Shown here in pieces: positions 1-6,248 of a stretch of DNA of 8,584 nt. Source of the DNA: Zeimonas sp041678445. Lineage in GTDB: Bacteria; Pseudomonadota; Gammaproteobacteria; Burkholderiales; Burkholderiaceae_E. Each line of letters opens with the position of its first letter. Within the stretch, counting starts at the first letter, position 1. Location: the NCBI GenBank assembly GCA_041678445.1, contig JBAYOD010000134.1, positions 1 through 8,584 of the forward strand, given 5' to 3'. The notes beneath the pieces are model-generated. The model made no database searches. It saw nothing but the letters and a program-made list of their open reading frames with translations, and had not been told where the DNA came from. The position numbers and the translations under genes were made by a program.

Positions 1-11
1 ACAGCCAGGAA

Positions 12-38
12 CCCTGTGCGCCTCGGCTGCGCACAAGG
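12..38. other. Hairpin at left edge
   Basis: TGTGCGC (15-21) and GCGCACA (29-35) form a perfect 7 bp stem around a 7 nt loop. Beyond a C-A mismatch (14/36), CC/GG (12-13/37-38) extends it by two pairs. No U-run follows on either strand, so it is not a canonical intrinsic terminator. It lies directly after repeat copy B as read on the minus strand, the same relative place as the hairpin at 8460-8477 after copy C. It could be a Rho-associated 3'-end structure for the yhaO-yhaN transcript or part of the repeat. Confidence 0.5.
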
Positions 39-100
39 CGCCGGCCAGGCGAAGCCCCCCGCACCTTGGCCGGCGACGCTGTGCCATTCGACGGGAAAGC
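37..100 (-). repeat. Dispersed intergenic repeat, copy B (diverged, tandem to copy A)
   Basis: On the minus strand, GGCCAAGGTGCGGGGG (complement of 56-71) is identical to 8415-8430. GGCCGGCGCC (complement of 37-46) is identical to 8441-8450. The spacing between block starts is nearly the same (25 versus 26 nt). The part before it (TTTCCCGTCGAA, complement of about 87-98) resembles TTTCTCGTTCGA at 8391-8402. It therefore looks like a second copy in the same orientation as copy A, about 110 nt further from yhaN, but lacking the GGGTGCTTGCCC end. The window edge prevents judging its full extent. Confidence 0.55.
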
Positions 101-138
101 ATCCGGGGTCACGGCAATCCGGTTGTCTGCCGGGACGT

Positions 139-211
139 GGGCAAGCACCCGGCGGGCGCCGAAAGCCTCGCCCCGCGTCCTGGCCCGCCGCCGCCCCCAG
201 GCGCTCGAACG
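139..211 (-). repeat. Dispersed intergenic repeat, copy A (downstream of yhaN)
   Basis: Read on the minus strand, this element begins 10 nt after the yhaN stop. It starts with CGTTCGAGCGCC (complement of 200-211), continues with a G-rich core containing GGGCCA and GCGGGG, then GGCGCC, and ends with CCGGGTGCTTGCCC (complement of 139-152). The same blocks occur in the same order, with only small indels, at 8396-8462 on the plus strand downstream of recG. The copies are therefore inverted relative to each other, and each is in the sense direction of its upstream gene. I do not recognise the family. No protein-coding content is apparent. Confidence 0.75.
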
Positions 212-221
212 CGAACCGGCA

Positions 222-3200
222 TCAGTCGAGTTCCAGCAGACGCAGGCGGCTCCCCAGGGTCCGGCGAGTCAGTTCGACCAGATGCCGGTGGTGGGTGAAC
301 ACGATCACCTGGCTCTCGCTGGCGAAGTCGGCGAGTGCTTCGAGCATTTGCGCGGCGCGTTCGTCGTCGGCAGTCATCAGCACGTCGTCGAGGACGACCG
401 GCAGGTCGATGCCGGCCTGTCTGCGCAGTTCGAGCGCAGCCAGGCGCAAGGCGAGGAAGAGTTGGTCGGCCGTGCCTTCGCTGAGGCCGTCGACGGTCAC
501 CTCGCGGCCATCGGGGCGCAGGGCGAGCAGCACTGGCGAGCTGTCGCCGTCACGGGTGGTCAGCCGTTCGAAGGCGCCGCCCGTCATGGTCACGAACAGG
601 GTCGAGGCGCGCGCCAGCATCGGCCCCTGGGCACGCTCGCGAAAGCGGCGCAACGCTTCGCCGAGCAGGGCGTGGGCCAGCCGGGTACGCATCCAGGCGG
701 GCAGGTCGGCACGGATTCTTGCAGCGGCCAGTTCCATCTGCTCGCGTTCGGCGGCAGCGGCGTCCGAGGCGTCGATCGCGCGCAGCGCCAGCCGCGCGCT
801 TTCCTCGCTGGCTCGCGCTTCCCGCAGCGCGGTTTCGAGTTCGGAGAGCTCGCGCGTGCAGGCCGCTTCGTCGGCATCGATCCGGGCGGCATCGACGCTT
901 GCCAGTCGGGTGCGCAGGGCTTCGAGCGGCCGGCGTGAGGCCTGTGTGAGCCGGCTGGCGGCGTCGTCCAGCCTGGCCTGCGTGCTCCGCTTGTGTGCCG
1001 CCAGGGCTTCGATCCGGGGCAGCTCGGCGGGCGTGTCGACCTCGGCTGCAGCGCACAGGCGGGCGAGGCTGGCCCGGTGCCGCTCGGCACTGGCCAGATG
1101 GCGGCGATGGTTCTGTTCCGCGCTGGCCAGCGCCTGTCGGGCCAGCGCCTCCTCGCGCGCGCAGCGTTCGGCGAGCTCGAGACGCCGGGTGAGGTGTTCG
1201 CCGTAAAGCCGCAGGTCGGCAGGCGCCGGATCGTCGAGCGCGGTCGCCAGCCTGCGTGCTGAGCCTTCGAGTTCAGCCAGCGACTCGCGGGCCTGACGGG
1301 CATTGTCCAGTGCCTGGTCGCGGCGCTCGTACAACGCCTGCAGCCGGTCGAACTCGGCGAGCCGGGCACGGACCACGGCCGGACTGGCCGGGTCCGGCAG
1401 GCCGAGGGAATCGATCAGCGGGCGCAGCTTCGCGCGGGCGGCCTCGAGTTCGGCTGCCAGTGCGTTGCCCCGGGTGGCCAGCCGCTGGCGTTCGAGGGCC
1501 TGCTGCTGGCGCTGGCCGGCTGCGGTGTCCAGCTGGCGCTCGCGACGGTGCAGTTCGGTTTCCAGATCATCGGCAATCACGGTCAGCGTATCGAGGTCCG
1601 CGTCGCTGTCAGGCAGCCCAGTCTGGCCGAGATCCTGAAGCGCCGTCCGCAGGGCAGCGGTAAGCCGGGCGGCCAGCGCGCGGTCGTGCTCGAACTCGGT
1701 CTGGCGCAGTTGCAGGCGTGAGGCGTCTTCGCGCAAGGCGAGCAGCCGTGCCTGCCAGTCGCGCAGCATCGCCGGCGCCAGTTCGGGCAGGCCGGCTGCG
1801 GCGAGCAGGGTGCGCCACGCCCGTTCGCGGCGCTCGCTGTCGGCGGCGAGCGCACCGAGTTCGGCCCTCAGCGTGTCGGCGTCGCGATCCAGCGTGCCGA
1901 TCGTTGCGTCGAGCGCTTGCAGCCGGAGGACCCGCGCGTGATCGGCGGCCAGCGCGTCGGCCATCCGGTCGGCGTCGGCGACGGTGGCTTCATAGGCCTC
2001 GGCGCGACGTGCGATCTCGGCGCGGCGCTGTGCGTCGGCCCGGTCCGCGGGCTGCGGGCCCGGCGAAGCGTCCGCCATCGAACCCGCAGCGCCGTCCAGG
2101 CAGGACTGGCGCAACTGCAGCCACTCGGCGTCGCGTTGCTCGCGCAGGGCTTCGAGCTGGCTGCGGGTCGGGACTTCGCCCGCCGCCAGCAGGCTTGCGC
2201 GGCCCGCCTGCTCGTGGGCCCGGGCGGACTCGATCCGGGCCAGCCGCTGGCGGTGGCTGTCACGCTGCGTGGCGGCGCGCAGGGTAGCATCGATCTCCTC
2301 GCTGATCCGCGTATCGAGCAGGGGTCGTGCACGCCGCATCGCGGCTTCGTCGGCGAGCCCGGCGTCGGCCAGGGCCTGGGCGAAACTGTCCCGGGCGCTC
2401 TGCAGTTCGGCGGGCAGGCTGGCGAGGGCAGCCAGCCGGTCGGTATGGCGAGCCAGTTGCTGGCGCGCCGTTCGCAGCGCGGCTCGCAGGGGGGCCGGCG
2501 GCAGTTCGGCGGCGGGCGGCGGTTCGTCGCGGCCGTTCGATTCGTCCAGCGTCCGGCGATGCTGGACGAGTGCCTGCTCGCAGCGTTCGGATGCCTGCAG
2601 GGCCTCGTCGATGGCGGCACGCCGGGTCGGTGACGGTGCCCGGGCGGTCATCGACGGGTCGGGCGTCGCCATGCCGGGCGTGGCTGTTCCGGCAATTGCC
2701 TGCTCGATGACGGCGGCCTGCCGCGAACAGGCCTGTGCGTCGGTCTCGGCCTGGATCAGCCGGGCGCGGTGGGCGTCGATCGTCTCGGCAGAAGCGATCA
2801 GCCTGCGCACTGCCGCAGCCAGCTCGACGATCGCCGGGTCCGGTGCCAGCGCGGCCAGGCGTTCCTTTTCGTGCGCGATCTGGGCGGCGGCAGTCTCGGC
2901 ATCCTGGAGGGCGGCAGCCAGTCCGGTCTCGGCCGCGACACGCTGACTGGCGGCGTCGTCGGCCAGTGCCGGCACGGCGGTCAGCTCGCCGAGCAGCGCT
3001 GCGGCATGGTCGTGATCGTCCAGCAAGGGCGCCACGGCGCGCAGTTCGGCGAGCTCGTGCCTGCGCGCCTGCAGCTCGGCATAGCGTGCTTCGAGCTCGG
3101 CCAGGGTCTCGGTGGCCGCGTGCCATCGGCGGCTCAGGTCGGTCCAGTGGGCCGGGCGCACGAGGGCCTGCCGAAAGCGCTGATGGCTTTCGTCGAAGGC

Positions 3201-3791
3201 GCGCAAGGCTTCGTTGATCCGCGCGTTGCGGCCTCGGGCGCCGGGCATGAACAGACGGCGTGCCGCCTGGTCCAGCTCGTCGAGCACCCGGGCGATGCCG
3301 CGGATGCCGGCGCTGGCCTCGAACAGCGCGGAGCCGACCTCGCCCTGGCCCTCGACCAGCGCCCGGCCGCCGGCGCGCAACCGGCCATGGTCGATGCCGA
3401 AGCCGGTTTCGTAGGCCTCGCGGCTCAGACCGGCGGTCAGCAGGGCTTCGACCTCGGGGGGGGCCGGCCCCAGCGTGGGCGCGTCGGGGCTGGAGAAGTC
3501 AGCCAGGCTCAGGGTGTTCTGCCGGGCCTTGCGCCGGATCAGCGAGTGCTGCCGGCCGCTGTGATCGACGAACACACCGCCCACCTGCATCTGCGGATGG
3601 GGATGGATGAAGTTGTCGGCGCTTCGCATCGGGATGCCGAAGCGCAGATCGGCCATCGCACGCAGGGCCGACGATTTGCCGGCTTCGTTGGGGCCGTAGA
3701 CCAGGGCGAGCCCGCCGGCCGGATCGCCGAAATCGAGCGTGTGATCGGTGAACGGGCCGAAGGCCTTCAGATGCAGGCGGATCAGTCTCAT
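222..3791 (-). CDS. yhaN: YhaN-type SMC/Rad50-like AAA ATPase (1189 aa)
   Basis: Large coiled-coil ATPase of the SbcC/Rad50-like YhaN family, presumed to be the ATP-driven, DNA-binding partner of the nuclease encoded just upstream. Seen: an N-terminal half-ATPase with Walker A GPNEAGKS at residues 33-40; family-typical LFMPGARGRNARINEAL near 180-196; a long Ala/Leu/Arg/Glu-rich coiled-coil region from about 200 to 1040, broken by Pro-rich segments near 370-392, 423-436 and 572-583; and a C-terminal half-ATPase with signature LSEGT (1103-1107), Walker B PVVLDDV (1131-1137) and the switch segment VIVFTHHRHL (1162-1171). The second acidic residue of Walker B is Asp rather than the Glu of Rad50, which I believe is normal for YhaN proteins. 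There is no CxxC, so no zinc hook is visible. The start is the ATG that overlaps the yhaO stop as ATGA, implying translational coupling; the upstream Shine-Dalgarno is weak. The symbol is by family resemblance to B. subtilis YhaN; the cellular role is not well established. Confidence 0.93.
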   Translation of the reverse strand: MRLIRLHLKAFGPFTDHTLDFGDPAGGLALVYGPNEAGKSSALRAMADLRFGIPMRSADNFIHPHPQMQVGGVFVDHSGRQHSLIRRKARQNTLSLADFSSPDAPTLGPAPPEVEALLTAGLSREAYETGFGIDHGRLRAGGRALVEGQGEVGSALFEASAGIRGIARVLDELDQAARRLFMPGARGRNARINEALRAFDESHQRFRQALVRPAHWTDLSRRWHAATETLAELEARYAELQARRHELAELRAVAPLLDDHDHAAALLGELTAVPALADDAASQRVAAETGLAAALQDAETAAAQIAHEKERLAALAPDPAIVELAAAVRRLIASAETIDAHRARLIQAETDAQACSRQAAVIEQAIAGTATPGMATPDPSMTARAPSPTRRAAIDEALQASERCEQALVQHRRTLDESNGRDEPPPAAELPPAPLRAALRTARQQLARHTDRLAALASLPAELQSARDSFAQALADAGLADEAAMRRARPLLDTRISEEIDATLRAATQRDSHRQRLARIESARAHEQAGRASLLAAGEVPTRSQLEALREQRDAEWLQLRQSCLDGAAGSMADASPGPQPADRADAQRRAEIARRAEAYEATVADADRMADALAADHARVLRLQALDATIGTLDRDADTLRAELGALAADSERRERAWRTLLAAAGLPELAPAMLRDWQARLLALREDASRLQLRQTEFEHDRALAARLTAALRTALQDLGQTGLPDSDADLDTLTVIADDLETELHRRERQLDTAAGQRQQQALERQRLATRGNALAAELEAARAKLRPLIDSLGLPDPASPAVVRARLAEFDRLQALYERRDQALDNARQARESLAELEGSARRLATALDDPAPADLRLYGEHLTRRLELAERCAREEALARQALASAEQNHRRHLASAERHRASLARLCAAAEVDTPAELPRIEALAAHKRSTQARLDDAASRLTQASRRPLEALRTRLASVDAARIDADEAACTRELSELETALREARASEESARLALRAIDASDAAAAEREQMELAAARIRADLPAWMRTRLAHALLGEALRRFRERAQGPMLARASTLFVTMTGGAFERLTTRDGDSSPVLLALRPDGREVTVDGLSEGTADQLFLALRLAALELRRQAGIDLPVVLDDVLMTADDERAAQMLEALADFASESQVIVFTHHRHLVELTRRTLGSRLRLLELD

Positions 3792-5068
3792 TCCGGTGCT
3801 TCGTCGTCGGCTGCGCGCACGCGGGCGAGTACCGTGGCCTCGGCATCGCGAATGAGCGCGGCCAGCGCTTCGCCGTCGAGCGTGCGCGGGTCGGCGTCGC
3901 TGAGTTGCGGGGGCAAGGGTCCGAGCGCGCCGAGCTGTTCCTGTGCCCAGGCCTTCAGGCCGTCCGGATCGGCGAGCAGTGCATCGGTGAGCTGCAGGAG
4001 TTCGCCGAGCGCATCGCTGTGTTCGGCGGCCTGCTCACGCGTCAGCGGCGCGCGCAGCGCCAGGCGGACCGACTCGATCCAGACCTCGGCTTCGTCGATC
4101 TCCTGGGCGGCTGCCTGCACGGCGGCAGCCAGCGTTCCCGGCTGCGCGGCTTCGACCCGGTGCAGCGGGGTTTCGCCGGTGAGCACGACGCGCAGGGCGT
4201 GCAGGCGGTCGCGGGCTCCTGCGACCAGGGCCGAGGCCTGCTCGCGGAAGCGGGTGGCGATCGTCTCGATCCGGTCCAGGCCGCTGGCGTCCAGGCTCAG
4301 CGTCTGCCAGCGCACCACGTCCAGGGCGACGAACTCGGCCGAGACGATCAGGCCGTTCTCGATGGTGACCAGTTCGCAGCCCTTGGCGCCGGCCTCGCCG
4401 GCCCGGCGTCCCTGCAGATTGCCCGGATAGACGATGCGCGGTGCCGATTCGTGCACGACTTCGCGGGCATGGACGTGGCCGAGGGCGAAGTAGTCGTAGC
4501 CGGTGGCAACCAGCGCCTGTGGCGTGGTCGGCGCATAGGGATCGTGACCGGGCCGGCCGGTCAGGCTGGTGTGCAGCAGTCCGATGTTGAAGCGCCCGGG
4601 CAGCGGCGGCGGGTAGGTCGGCAGCAGATCCTCGGGAACGGCCCGGTTCGGAAAGCTGCGCCCGTGGACGGCTGCGCCGATTCCGGCCAGATCGACCGTC
4701 TCGCTCCTGTGGGCGCTGAACACATGGACGCCGTCGAGTGCCGGCAACTGCCGGCTGATCTGGCTTTCGGCGTCGTGGTTGCCCTTGATCACGAAGACCT
4801 GGATGCCTGCACGGACCAGGCGCACCATCTGTTCACGGAAGAACAGCCCGGTGCGGAAATCGGCCCAGTCGCCGTCGTAGATGTCGCCGGCCAGCAGCAC
4901 CATCGCCACCTGGCGTTCGAGCGCCAGGTCGACCAGGGCGACCAGCGCCTGCCGGGTGGCACCGCGCAGCCGCTCGACCGGTGCTCCGTCGTAGGCATCG
5001 AGTCCGCGCAGCGGGCTGTCGATGTGCAGGTCGGCCGCGTGGATGAAGCTGAAGCCGTTCGGGTTCAT
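3788..5068 (-). CDS. yhaO: YhaO-type DNA repair exonuclease, metallophosphoesterase (426 aa)
   Basis: Calcineurin-like metallophosphoesterase of the SbcD/Mre11/YhaO group, expected to be a Mn-dependent DNA nuclease working with the YhaN ATPase. All metal-site motifs are present in order: D13 and H15 (ADLHIDSPL), D62 (AGDIYDG), N97 and H98 (KGNHDA), H166 (LLHTSLTG), and H198/H200 (GHVHAREV), followed by YPGNLQGR near 214-221, typical of this group. The phosphoesterase domain covers about 1-250. The remaining 175 residues are a helical, Leu/Ala/Glu-rich C-terminal region that probably caps the nuclease or docks the ATPase. The ATG start places FSFIHAADLH at the N-terminus as in homologues. No Shine-Dalgarno is visible in front of it: the GGAG-rich stretch here lies on the other strand. 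It is first gene of a two-gene operon and overlaps yhaN by 4 nt. The family call is firm; the precise substrate is unknown. Confidence 0.93.
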   Translation of the reverse strand: MNPNGFSFIHAADLHIDSPLRGLDAYDGAPVERLRGATRQALVALVDLALERQVAMVLLAGDIYDGDWADFRTGLFFREQMVRLVRAGIQVFVIKGNHDAESQISRQLPALDGVHVFSAHRSETVDLAGIGAAVHGRSFPNRAVPEDLLPTYPPPLPGRFNIGLLHTSLTGRPGHDPYAPTTPQALVATGYDYFALGHVHAREVVHESAPRIVYPGNLQGRRAGEAGAKGCELVTIENGLIVSAEFVALDVVRWQTLSLDASGLDRIETIATRFREQASALVAGARDRLHALRVVLTGETPLHRVEAAQPGTLAAAVQAAAQEIDEAEVWIESVRLALRAPLTREQAAEHSDALGELLQLTDALLADPDGLKAWAQEQLGALGPLPPQLSDADPRTLDGEALAALIRDAEATVLARVRAADDEAPE

Positions 5069-5168
5069 CGTGACAAAAGGAGAGCCGGGAGGACGCCGGC
5101 AGGCCGGCCAAAGTCTATGCCAGACTGGAAAATGTTATATACGCGACACTTCGAAACGGAAATCAGCC
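5069..5168. promoter_or_regulatory. Divergent promoter region between yhaO and the thioesterase gene
   Basis: This 100 bp gap separates two oppositely directed transcription units and must drive both unless a promoter lies inside a gene. It contains the clearest AT-rich island of the window (about 5128-5141). On the plus strand TATATA (5136-5141) could be a -10 box, though no good -35 is present at 17 bp. On the minus strand TATAAC (complement of 5134-5139) is a five-of-six -10 match, with a weak TTTCCG (complement of 5157-5162) 17 bp upstream. The two candidate -10 boxes overlap, so the promoters would compete. A short GC hairpin (GCCGG 5095-5099, CCGGC 5104-5108) would fall in the yhaO leader. 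Promoter positions are inference from short matches. Confidence 0.4.
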
Positions 5169-5771
5169 ATGAATTCGACGCTGCGAGAAGGGGTTGCGCA
5201 GGTTGGTGAGAATCGGGCAGCAACGATCGAGCGCTGGCTCGCCAGGGAGCGTGAGGCGCGTGTGCTGCTCGCCCAGCCGGGCCGGATCGCGCCGGAAGAG
5301 ATCGGCCGGTCTTCCGGCCTCGAGTTCCTCAAGCGCATTGCACGCGGTGAACTGCCGTCGGCGCCGATCTTCCAGGCCCTCGACTTCGTGCCGGTCGAAT
5401 GCGATGCCGGCCGGATGGTGTTCCAGGGAACGCCGAAATCCGAGTACTACAACCCGATCGGCTCGGTCCACGGCGGCTACATCGCGACGCTGCTCGACTC
5501 GGCGCTGGCCTGTGCGATCCAGACCATGCTGGCGCAGGGTTTCGGCTACACGACGCTCGAACTCAAGCTCAGCTATCTGCGGCCGCTCACCGACCGCACC
5601 GGTCCAGTGCGCGCCGAAGGCTGGGTGATCGACCTGTCCGGGCAGGTCGGGACCGCCGAGGGCCGATTGATCGACGTCGACGGCACGCTGTACGCGCATG
5701 CGACGGCCACCTGCCTGATCACCGCACTGCCCGAGCCCAGCGTGTCCGGCCGCGGCGCACCGATCGGCTAA
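5169..5771 (+). CDS. PaaI-family hotdog-fold acyl-CoA thioesterase (200 aa)
   Basis: Probable hydrolase of an acyl-CoA or aryl-CoA thioester, a single hotdog domain of the PaaI/YbgC-like type. Seen: NPIGSVHGGYIATLLDSALA at residues 95-114, where the HGG turn (101-103) and D110 on the following helix match the PaaI catalytic pattern; then YTTLELKLSYLRPL (127-140), GPVRAEG (145-151), and YAHATATCLI (175-184), the family's last strand. The hotdog domain begins near residue 48. The first 45-50 residues (charged, no signal peptide) exceed the usual length of about 140-160 residues. I chose the ATG at 5169 because GGAA at 5158-5161 precedes it by 7 nt. The open frame extends upstream to 5022, but that part overlaps yhaO and its promoter region and has no better start. 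First gene of a likely operon with ridA and recG. The substrate cannot be read from sequence. Confidence 0.9.
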   Translation: MNSTLREGVAQVGENRAATIERWLAREREARVLLAQPGRIAPEEIGRSSGLEFLKRIARGELPSAPIFQALDFVPVECDAGRMVFQGTPKSEYYNPIGSVHGGYIATLLDSALACAIQTMLAQGFGYTTLELKLSYLRPLTDRTGPVRAEGWVIDLSGQVGTAEGRLIDVDGTLYAHATATCLITALPEPSVSGRGAPIG

Positions 5772-5801
5772 CATTCTTGCCGACCCGTCATTCCTGCCGA
5801 C
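5772..5801 (+). repeat. 13 bp near-perfect direct repeat upstream of ridA
   Basis: CATTCTTGCCGAC (5772-5784) and CATTCCTGCCGAC (5789-5801) differ at one base and are spaced 17 bp start to start, beginning right after the thioesterase stop codon. The pair fills half of the 62 bp gap before ridA. It could be a tandem binding site for a regulator or a small duplication; no promoter box is obvious beside it. Confidence 0.5.
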
Positions 5802-5823
5802 GACTTTCACCCACCCCTCCACC

Positions 5824-5827
5824 GGAG
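5824..5827 (+). promoter_or_regulatory. Ribosome binding site of ridA
   Basis: GGAG lies 6 nt before the ATG at 5834 and fixes the ridA start. It is the best-spaced Shine-Dalgarno of the window; the other starts have weaker or no matches. Confidence 0.7.
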
Positions 5828-5833
5828 CTGCCG

Positions 5834-6226
5834 ATGCCCCGCCAGATCATTGCCACTCCCGAGGCACCGGCCGCCATCGGTCCCTACTCGCAAGCCGTGC
5901 GGGTCGGTGACACCGTCTGGCTGTCTGGACAGATTCCGCTCGACCCGGCCACCGGCGAGCTCGTCGCCGGCGGATTCGAGGCCCAGGTCGAACGCGCATT
6001 CCTGAATCTCGCGGCGGTGGCCCAGGCGGCCGGCGGCACGCTCGACCAGGTGGTCAAGCTGACCTTGTTCCTGACCGACCTGTCGCGCTTCGATGCGGTC
6101 AACGAGGCCATGAAGCGGCATTTCAGGCAGCCGTATCCGGCGCGCTCGACGATCGGTGTCGCCAGCCTGCCGCGCGGGGCGCAGTTCGAGGTCGAGGCGG
6201 TGCTGGTCGTCAAGCAACTGTTCTGA
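5834..6226 (+). CDS. ridA: RidA family reactive enamine/imine deaminase (130 aa)
   Basis: Small cytosolic YjgF/YER057c/UK114 protein. Family members closest to E. coli RidA hydrolyse reactive enamines/imines such as 2-aminoacrylate released by PLP-dependent dehydratases, so protecting PLP enzymes. Seen: AAIGPYSQAV at 13-22, WLSGQIPLDP at 29-38, VVKLTLFLTDLSRFDAVN (73-90), and YPARSTIGVASLPRGAQFEVEAV (101-123, in parts). R104 corresponds to the substrate-carboxylate-binding arginine (R105 in E. coli) and E121 to the conserved glutamate (E120). The E. coli cysteine at 107 is Thr106 here. The length is normal (about 128). The start is set by GGAG at 5824-5827, 6 nt before the ATG. The stop lies 22 nt before the proposed recG start, so the two are probably co-transcribed. 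The family assignment is secure; the deaminase subgroup is inferred from the conserved arginine. Confidence 0.95.
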   Translation: MPRQIIATPEAPAAIGPYSQAVRVGDTVWLSGQIPLDPATGELVAGGFEAQVERAFLNLAAVAQAAGGTLDQVVKLTLFLTDLSRFDAVNEAMKRHFRQPYPARSTIGVASLPRGAQFEVEAVLVVKQLF

Positions 6227-6241
6227 CCGGACAGCGTCCGG
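6227..6241 (+). other. GC hairpin between ridA and recG
   Basis: CCGGAC (6227-6232) and GTCCGG (6236-6241) form a perfect 6 bp stem with a 3 nt AGC loop. It starts at the base after the ridA stop codon and ends 7 nt before the proposed GTG of recG. No U-run follows, so it is not a typical terminator. It occupies the place where a recG Shine-Dalgarno would be expected, so it could limit recG initiation unless ribosomes finishing ridA open it. Alternatively it protects the ridA 3' end. Confidence 0.5.
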
Positions 6242-6248
6242 ACGCCGG

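Noticed and set aside
1..221. Protein-coding gene at the left edge
   Set aside because: Open frames here are only the ends of shadows running antisense to yhaN; the region is explained better by tandem intergenic repeats and a hairpin.
2769..4430. 553-codon plus-strand open frame opposite yhaN and yhaO
   Set aside because: It spans two convincing genes on the other strand and has low-complexity Ala/Ser/Arg content; it is a GC-driven shadow.
5077..5092. GGAG/GGAGG-rich stretch on the plus strand resembling a strong ribosome site
   Set aside because: No start codon lies 5-10 nt downstream; on the minus strand it is pyrimidine-rich and does not serve yhaO.
5070..5168. In-frame GTG at 5070 as an earlier thioesterase start
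   Set aside because: No ribosome site precedes it, the added residues look non-coding, and it would swallow the whole divergent promoter region.
3905..5209. 434-codon plus-strand open frame opposite yhaO
   Set aside because: It is antisense to a gene with complete metallophosphoesterase motifs and continues into the promoter region; no family features.
5117..5209. 30-codon small frame (starting MPDWKMLYTR) overlapping the thioesterase start, as a possible leader peptide
   Set aside because: It has no Shine-Dalgarno, and its ATG lies upstream of the best plus-strand -10 candidate, so it may not be transcribed; no regulatory residue bias is seen.
6156..6248. Upstream extension of recG to an ATG inside ridA
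   Set aside because: The encoded Ser/Arg/Cys-rich peptide is a shadow of the ridA frame and matches nothing in RecG N-termini.
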